The notes below the pieces were generated by a model. That model saw nothing but the letters and a program-made list of their open reading frames with translations, was not told the DNA's origin and did no database searches. Of a DNA stretch of 64,000 bases, positions 58,069 to 64,000 are shown in pieces (position 1 is the first letter of the stretch; every line of letters starts with the position of its first letter). The stretch is taken from positions 3,596,001-3,660,000 of the forward strand of contig JAMSLZ010000001.1 in the NCBI GenBank assembly GCA_026027325.1, in the 5' to 3' direction. Position numbers and translations under genes: made by a program. Source of the DNA: Actinomucor elegans. Its lineage: Eukaryota > Mucoromycota > Mucoromycetes > Mucorales > Mucoraceae.

Positions 58069-59071
58069 ATGTATATTCCAGACTGGGACCTTGTAAATAC
58101 GTTTATTGCGCTTGTTGGCGTTCTAGGAAGTTCACTGGCCATTATGCGAGAGCTTTCACCCGGAACACAGTTAAACTACTCCAAGTTTACGGCGACATCC
58201 GGATCATCTAAAAGCCCAAGTGGAATAACAGTAACGAAATCTTTATGGATTGATTGAATAGCTTACTGAGCGCATATATTATTGTAGATCCCTTCGATTT
58301 ATGGTATGCTTATCATTTATATGCCTTCGCTAGCGGTTTTTACGGTATTCTTGTTCAAATCCTCTCATAGCAATCGCATGTTATTGGTTTCTTTACTCAA
58401 TTTCTTTCATTATCTTAAACGTGTTATGGTATATTTTAGCGATCTATTATTTGCTGCATATGGTTCTCTCATCCTTATTTTATGATAGGAAGTGCTTTTT
58501 GTTCATCGTTATTCGGGACAATCAAAGCTATTGCACAACTGTTCGATCTCTATGTCTTATGTCTCATTTTCGATCCTCACTTACTTTTTCTCGGCTCAAG
58601 TTCCACAAATTAATACATCCATGACAGCACTTGGCATTACCTTTTTTTTTATTGGAGAATACATTAACTTTTACCATCATCTCATACTGCGAGACCTTCG
58701 GAAGGGAGGATCAATAGAGTATAAGGTTAGATAGGCTGTGTGTTATGTAGACGATATAAATATACTAAATGTTATCATAGATCCCTTCAAAGGGGCTGTT
58801 TCGATATGCGTGGTGCCCCCATTATGTGAGTTATACATAATTGCGAACATTCATTATTCTATTATACTCATCAGTTTATACGCATTCCTAGACTGGCGAG
58901 ATCATATCTTTCATTTCTATGGGATTAGTAACCCAACATGTCGTACTTTTGATACTGCATATTGGATCTATTGGTTATCTAGCTACTCGAGCATATAACA
59001 CAAGAGAATGGTACAAGCAAAGATTTCTAAACGCTCCTAATCGCGCTTGTCTCGTTCCCTTCATTTACTAA
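58069..59071 (+). CDS. 3-oxo-5-alpha-steroid 4-dehydrogenase (steroid 5-alpha-reductase) family protein
   Basis: Integral ER membrane NADPH-dependent reductase of the SRD5A type. Five exons (58069-58230, 58288-58428, 58489-58725, 58781-58825, 58892-59071) give 254 residues, the same length as human SRD5A2. Several hydrophobic segments are present (LVNTFIALVGVLGSSLAI, YGMLIIYMPSLAVFTVFLF). The conserved stretch HYLKRVMEVLFVHRYSGQ is created by the exon 2-3 join. FFFIGEYINFYHHLILRDLR is followed by the C-terminal signature IPSKGLFRYAWCPHY, TGEIISF, and REWYKQRFLNAPNRACLVPF. Substrate may be a sterol, polyprenol or enoyl-CoA; the C-terminus fits SRD5A1/2 better than the very-long-chain enoyl reductase. 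Confidence 0.88.
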
Positions 59072-59266
59072 TAAGAACAGAAAAGCCGATTCTGAATAAA
59101 CTATATCAAACAAAAGGCAATCTTATATGTTAGAATCCTGCAAGCAGGCACGTATTATAGCAGCAATGATAAGCTATAATTGGGCTAACTTATCGTATCT
59201 TTTATTAATATGCAGTTGACATATGTTATGTCATTCTTGTTTAGCCCGGCATCGTCACCAATGGCA

Positions 59267-59723
59267 TTAGTTTGACAACGGTCCTTCTTCTTCATCGGTA
59301 AGGTTCAGATTTATGGTCAAATCGCTTCTTTGGGTAAACGAAGGCCAGAAATTATCAGTGCTAATAGAAGATGAAATCCTTCTATGTAAATTATCTACGC
59401 TAATGATGGAGAATGCGGCTTTTGATCTGATAAATCTTGATTTGTCTTTGGTCAAAGGCAGGATAATGCGAGCAAGTTGAGGAGCAGCCGTTGTTTTGTT
59501 CATACTGTTAGTATTAATTGAGCTACTAATACTTGAAGCTTCTTTTGCACGGCAGGATTGAGAGCAAAAACTATTATTGACCTATCAAATAAACGGATAA
59601 CAGATGTTACCCGCATTTACCATCAATTCTACATAGAATACACGTTCAAACAGCATGCTTTTCTTTTACCCTATCCCTACTATCTAACTGCCTTTCGCAA
59701 AATAAGCAAATATCTGTATTCAT
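59267..59723 (-). CDS. Ecl1/2/3-like small zinc-binding protein
   Basis: Small protein of 122 residues from exons 59267-59581 and 59670-59723. The N-terminus has a treble-clef-like Cys pattern: CLFCERQLDSRDR, then SFCSQSCRAKEASS, giving CX2C then CX3C, as in the fungal Ecl1/2/3 zinc-binding (life-span regulatory factor) family. The rest is Ser/Thr-rich and basic with predicted phosphorylatable segments. The intron falls between the two Cys pairs. The start MNTDICLFCERQ is 206 bases from the divergent AVT-type transporter start. The family match is by Cys spacing and small size only. Confidence 0.6.
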
Positions 59724-59929
59724 AATGAGCTAAAAGAGAACAAGAAAGGTTTTTATTTTCTCGGGAAAATACCATAGAATTCATATTTTCTGGCTTCTAC
59801 ATATCAAGTGACTGACTAACGGTGCCTTTAGTCCAGAAAATTAGGGCCGGCGCACTTTTGGTTTTGCTGACACATAGTCTAGATTAATATAACGTGGCTT
59901 CTTCTTGAACATATCTCTGAAATAGAACT

Positions 59930-61577
59930 ATGGTTGTTGAATATCGACCTTTAAAAGAGGACCCGAATGAAGATCCTGTATCTTCTACCTTGTCAACTGA
60001 TCATCAGCCTTTATTGAACTTACTACCAGCTCGTGATTCCGATTCATCTCAAAGACCATCTCAATTTATACAGCCAACTACAATATACATTCAAGACTAC
60101 GAGCAGCAACATGCCACAGCTACACCATTTAGCTGTATTATTAATCTCGCTAATACGATCCTGGGGACAGGTATGCTTGCCATGGTAAATGATGCACCTG
60201 TTTTCTAAACAATACACTCTTTCCCCAAGTTTAAACGTTTCTTTTCTCGAAAGTAGCCTTCTGCAATGGCTTCTGTAGGTATTATTCCTGGCATTTTCTT
60301 GATATTTTTCTCTGCACTGGCTTCTGGCACTGGCTTATACTTTTTATCAAGGTGTGCAGCGCGTACTGAAGGCCGTGATGCGTCCTTTTTTGCGATATCC
60401 AAACTGACATGGCCTAAGGTGGCGATCTTATTTGATCTGGCTATCGCTATAAAGTGTTTTGGCGTGGCTGTGTCGTATCTCATCATTATAGGCGATCTGA
60501 TGCCACAGGTCGTTGACTCGTTTTCTAATCACACACATACAGCCTATTTTTTGACAGATCGAAGGTTTTGGATTACACTCTTTATGCTGACTACGGTCTT
60601 ACCACTGAGTTTTCTAAGAAAGCTAGATTCTCTCAAATATACCAGTCTAATAGCGCTAGTAGCAGTTGTTTACCTCTGTGTCATTGTTATCTATCATTAC
60701 TTTTCGCCCAATTATCCACCACCACCAGCAGACGCTATCGAATTAGTCAGCTTCACCTCAAAGATATTAGGTCACTTGCCAGTGTTTGTTTTTGCATTTA
60801 CATGCCATCAAAATGTAAGATACCTAATTCAGGCACACGAATGCTTAATTCATTATTTTCTGTGTAGATCTTTTCAGTATACAATGAATTGAAAGATAAT
60901 AGTAAGAGATCAATAACAAATGTCATATCTACTGCTATTGGTAGTTCTGCTTTTATCTATGAAGCCATTGCTATTCTAGGCTATCTAAGCTTCGGTAAAG
61001 ATGTTCGCGGTAACATTATCATGGAATGTAAAGTATACCTGTAAATGAATTAAGAATAGCACTGATCCCCATTTTAGATCCGCCAAGTTACTTTGTTGCT
61101 GGTGGTCGTCTTGCTACCGTGATTTCGGTTATGTTTAGCTATCCACTCCAAGCACATCCTTGTAGAGCTTCCCTTGATAAAGTCTTGGCTTCTCTTTCTC
61201 ATTCTTCAAGAAATCTAAAAGTACCACCGCCGCCTTCTGCTTTCAAGTACTTTGCTATGACAACGACCATTCTGATACTCAGTTACATTGTTGCAATCAC
61301 TGTGACTCAACTTGATTTGGTATAGTCCACTGCTGTATGTATTGAATAGGCTACTCATCTATTGTTTATTATGTAGGTTTTGTCCTTTGTGGGATCAACT
61401 GGATCGACCACTATTTCATTCATTTTACCAGGACTCTTCTATTATAAAATCCACGAAAATGATCCATGGAAACCTGGAAAAGTCATCGCTGTGCTCCTTG
61501 CTCTATATGGCACCTTTATTATGACCGTGTGTTTAACATTCAATATTATGCGTTTAACAAACCCTGCCACAGCGTAA
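59930..61577 (+). CDS. AVT6/SLC38-type vacuolar amino-acid transporter
   Basis: Amino acid/auxin permease family member, probably exporting amino acids from vacuole to cytosol. Five exons (59930-60184, 60257-60814, 60868-61027, 61078-61319, 61377-61577) give 471 residues. A hydrophilic N-terminus of about 65 residues precedes the first helix (SCIINLANTILGTGMLAMPS, made by the exon 1-2 join). About eleven hydrophobic segments follow, with the family blocks PVFVFAFTCHQNIFSVYNEL, SAFIYEAIAILGYLSFGKDV and VISVMFSYPLQAHPCRASL. The exon 3-4 junction restores MEYPPSYFVAGGR. The GTGMLAMP motif and the SYPLQAHPCR block are typical of Avt6/Avt5-like proteins. Localisation is inferred. Confidence 0.93.
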
Positions 61578-61923
61578 ACTTCTGTTTTGATTGCTATTCA
61601 TTAAAAAGTATTAATATAACAATGGGATTATTAAATGATGATAATCCTATTCCATTTAGATAAGATAATGATTTTCAACTTTACATACATGTTCTATTAT
61701 CAAATGTTTTTCATTATGTTCAGGGAACAAGTGTTTGTTATAGGTCATTGACTTTGGACTATGTACAGATTGCATGATACACATAATGCATCCGGCATTA
61801 AAGAACGTGTGTTTCGTATATTTGGATAAAGAACTTGTTTATTGAACATACAAATATATAAAAGCTTTGATCTTGGAAACACTATACTATTATTATTATT
61901 ATTATTTTACTGTTAAGCAACCA
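61578..61923. other. Interval between AVT-type and Myb genes
   Basis: About 345 bases, tandem + genes. Contains the upstream gene's 3' region and a possible promoter: ATATATAAAAG ends at 61864, 60 bases before the Myb start. A TTA/TAT-type repeat lies at about 61884-61907. Confidence 0.45.
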
Positions 61924-63312
61924 ATGATGGCTTCATTTCCACCAAGCGAAGCAGAGTGTGAAGCCGCTCATGGACTTGCTGAGCTTAAAGAGTATTGTAT
62001 TTCAGAACCTATATTGATACCAAAGACAGGTAGCGATTGTAATAGCTCATTTATAAGTGATATGATTACACCAACTTCTGTTGACAGTATTGAGTCAGCT
62101 AATCCTAACTGCATTAACAACACGGACTTCAACATAGAAGAAAATAGGCTCTTGTTTAGCAAGTTCAGGATAAACAGCTTTCCGACATCCACCAATGTCC
62201 AACAACTCCATCCTATCAAGCATGTTTTGGCCGAAACACCAGCTAACATTGTGTCAAATACTCTTCCACCGATTCATCAAGGTATTCAACCAGTGGAACC
62301 ACCCACTCAGTGTACATCTACTAATGGTAATCATGTCATTATTACAATGGAGCCTGAACCTGTTATTTCTCCCCTGCAACAGAACAATCTGCAAATTGAA
62401 AAGAAACAAAGACGTGGGCATCAACATAAACAAACAAACAATAGTGAACTACTTCAACAGCAACAACAACAACAGCAGCAGCAACAACAGCAATGTCAAC
62501 ATCAGTGTTCCATTCAGCACCAACAGCAATTGCAATATCAACATGAATTTCCTCGTCAATATAATCAATGGGCTCAATTCATAACAAATCGACGCCATGA
62601 TCAACTTTTAGCAGGAGATCAACCTCCTCTTCAGCGTTTCATGTCTCTCATTAACTGTCCAGTAAATCATAGCCGAGTACGGCATAACCACAGCCGTCAA
62701 ACATTTTCAGCTTTCGACCCTAGTTTATCTATCCAAGAAAATATGGTGTCGTATCAGTGCCCACCACGGCGAATCGGTCATGATCAACTTATAACAAATG
62801 CCTCTTTTCATCAAGTCATGTTTCATGACAGAGTTTCTACGCGCCAGCAAAGGCATCAAATGGAAGAGCAAGAATATAATCCCTGCCATAATGGCTCCGC
62901 TGGCTCCTCAAACCATAGCGATAATGATGATATATCCATGATATCAACAACTGTTTCAAAAAAGAGTGAATCATTCAGGGCAACAGAAACTGATGAAGTT
63001 GAGGATATGGACGAATACGAAGAAGAAGACGATGACTTCAACACCTGTCTAAATAAAAGAAAATTGGTAATAAGAAGATCAAAAGAAAAGCCTCGCTGGA
63101 CAATTGATATGCGAAAAAAGCTGTTTCGTATCGTTGTAGAGCAAAAGAAGTTGGCAGATATGGCTACGTTTGACTGGACTATCATTGGTCAAAAAGTAGG
63201 TCGGTCTGGTAAAGCTTGTAAGGATCAATGGAGAAGAGCCTTGTTACCTAAGCTTGAACAAAGTTTTGAGCATTATAATCATAATAACCAATATGGTTCC
63301 ATGGATGAATAA
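61924..63312 (+). CDS. Myb/SANT-domain protein with poly-Gln tract
   Basis: Probable nuclear DNA-binding protein, single exon, 462 residues from the first ATG of MMASFPPSEAECEAAHGLAE; in-frame sequence continues upstream without an earlier ATG. The N-terminal two thirds are low-complexity, with a Gln run (about 62455-62490, CAA/CAG) and His/Gln-rich surroundings. An acidic block (EVEDMDEYEEEDDDFN) precedes the C-terminal Myb-like domain: KPRWTIDMRKKLFRIVVEQK, TFDWTIIGQKVGRSGKACKD, QWRRALLPKLEQ. The three regularly spaced Trp (PRW, DWT, QWR) fit a single SANT/Myb repeat of the type often found in fungal regulators. Targets unknown. Confidence 0.8.
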   Translation: MMASFPPSEAECEAAHGLAELKEYCISEPILIPKTGSDCNSSFISDMITPTSVDSIESANPNCINNTDFNIEENRLLFSKFRINSFPTSTNVQQLHPIKHVLAETPANIVSNTLPPIHQGIQPVEPPTQCTSTNGNHVIITMEPEPVISPLQQNNLQIEKKQRRGHQHKQTNNSELLQQQQQQQQQQQQQCQHQCSIQHQQQLQYQHEFPRQYNQWAQFITNRRHDQLLAGDQPPLQRFMSLINCPVNHSRVRHNHSRQTFSAFDPSLSIQENMVSYQCPPRRIGHDQLITNASFHQVMFHDRVSTRQQRHQMEEQEYNPCHNGSAGSSNHSDNDDISMISTTVSKKSESFRATETDEVEDMDEYEEEDDDFNTCLNKRKLVIRRSKEKPRWTIDMRKKLFRIVVEQKKLADMATFDWTIIGQKVGRSGKACKDQWRRALLPKLEQSFEHYNHNNQYGSMDE

Positions 63313-64000
63313 AAATTTCGATTTTATGATCTACCTTTGATTATTTCCAAAAGACTTATTATAGGTGAACCACGCTAATAATATTTGGTAGGTTGTTTCA
63401 AACTGCTGTCTCGCTTAAACACATTATCTTTAATACTATAGCTTTGATAGTTTTGTACTTAGAATTAAATCTTTTGTCTTATAATTTGTGAAACTCAACA
63501 TCATCTATTTTCTGTTCATGCCAGTAAGCTAACAAGTCTATACACCTTTGCAGACCCCCTATCAAATTTGATTTAGGACTTTCCATTATATGTTGCGATA
63601 GTTCTATGATATTAGGAGATTAGTTATTTATAACTTAAAAATGTAAATCTAACAATATTAAGCTTTTATATTATAAAATTTGGAATTGAATCCTCTATTA
63701 GATCGAGTGAAAGGAATGGTAGAAAAAATGCATAATACTATATTTTTTTTCTTGTTGTAAGCGTTCAATAAAAGGATGTTATATAGACATAAGATCTCTA
63801 GAAATCTCTAATTCAGCATCTTTTATATGCTTTCTATTCTATTCAATCATTCCCAGCTTTGTTTGGTATTGTTATTGTCATTATTGTTACTGTCTCTATC
63901 TGTTGTTATTGTTATTGTTATCATTGCTATATCATAATAATAGATAGAAAACACTAGGATAATTAGTATTATCATTACACAATGTATGATTAACTTGCCT
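63313..64000. other. Right edge: no gene seen
   Basis: Downstream of the Myb gene the last 690 bases are AT-rich, with GTTATT/GTTATTGTTATTG-type short repeats at about 63864-63927. No coding or RNA gene is recognised. Confidence 0.5.

Noticed and set aside
61867..61923. Upstream extension of the Myb protein with a Tyr run
   Set aside because: It begins at TTG, and the Tyr stretch is a translated TAT/TTA repeat in the 5' region; the ATG at 61924 is preferred.

Overview
This window is nuclear DNA from a filamentous fungus, most likely an early-diverging one (Mucoromycota, probably Mucorales). The genes carry many short GT-AG introns of about 45-100 bases, the intergenic DNA is AT-rich with long A/T runs, and the protein set is fungal: a Zn2Cys6 regulator, a Met30/SconB F-box protein, a Prm10/ThrE-family membrane protein, Nem1 and a Chm7/CHMP7-like ESCRT protein. 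Fungi of this group also keep a WNK-type kinase, an AIG1/GIMAP-like GTPase and an HSPA12-like Hsp70, all seen here. The species cannot be named from the sequence alone. I rebuilt 24 protein-coding genes by hand with intron phases checked; 23 splice or read into complete open frames of recognised families or with recognisable domains, and one (16269-16757) is an unrecognised single-exon ORF.

Layout. 0.2-4.8 kb: a Rsc4-like double-bromodomain chromatin subunit (-) divergent from splicing factor Yju2 (+). 7.2-13.2 kb: heat-shock-factor-type regulator (-), Zn2Cys6 regulator (-) and Prm10-like protein (+). 16.3-18.4 kb: an acidic unknown protein (-) and an AIG1-type GTPase (+). 19.2-26.3 kb: proteasome ATPase Rpt6 (+), Tim17/22/23-family protein (-), ribosome-biogenesis factor bystin/Enp1 (+) and WNK-like kinase (-). 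29.5-38.98 kb: CHMP7 (-), HSPA12-like Hsp70 of 1266 residues (-), NT-C2/EEIG1-family protein (-) and Nem1 phosphatase (+). 42.1-46.2 kb: Cbp3/UQCC1 (+), ribosomal protein L3 with an 8-base micro-exon (-) and TFIIA gamma (-). 47.7-54.3 kb: Rsp5/NEDD4 ubiquitin ligase (+) and Met30/SconB (-). 58.1-63.3 kb: steroid 5-alpha-reductase-family protein (+), Ecl1-like zinc protein (-), AVT6-like amino-acid transporter (+) and a Myb/SANT protein (+).

The gene-poor gaps (4.8-7.2, 13.2-16.3, 26.3-29.5, 31-32.5, 39-42, 50.4-52.6 and 54.3-58 kb) hold decayed mobile DNA: a Harbinger/PIF transposase pseudogene, two Tc1/mariner-type relics, and many diverged copies of one inverted-repeat element (a MITE) with a terminal repeat of roughly 50-65 bases. 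The best complete copy is at about 41529-41820.

The genes are ordinary housekeeping and regulatory loci rather than one pathway or cluster. Several share divergent promoters with CCAAT boxes. I found no convincing wholly new multi-gene system. The most unusual points are the L3 micro-exon and the apparent spliced non-coding transcript divergent from L3 (a possible C/D snoRNA host), the fungal WNK kinase with the relocated catalytic lysine, the bromodomain-ankyrin-AT-hook-bromodomain protein, the long HSPA12-like protein, and the MITE family.
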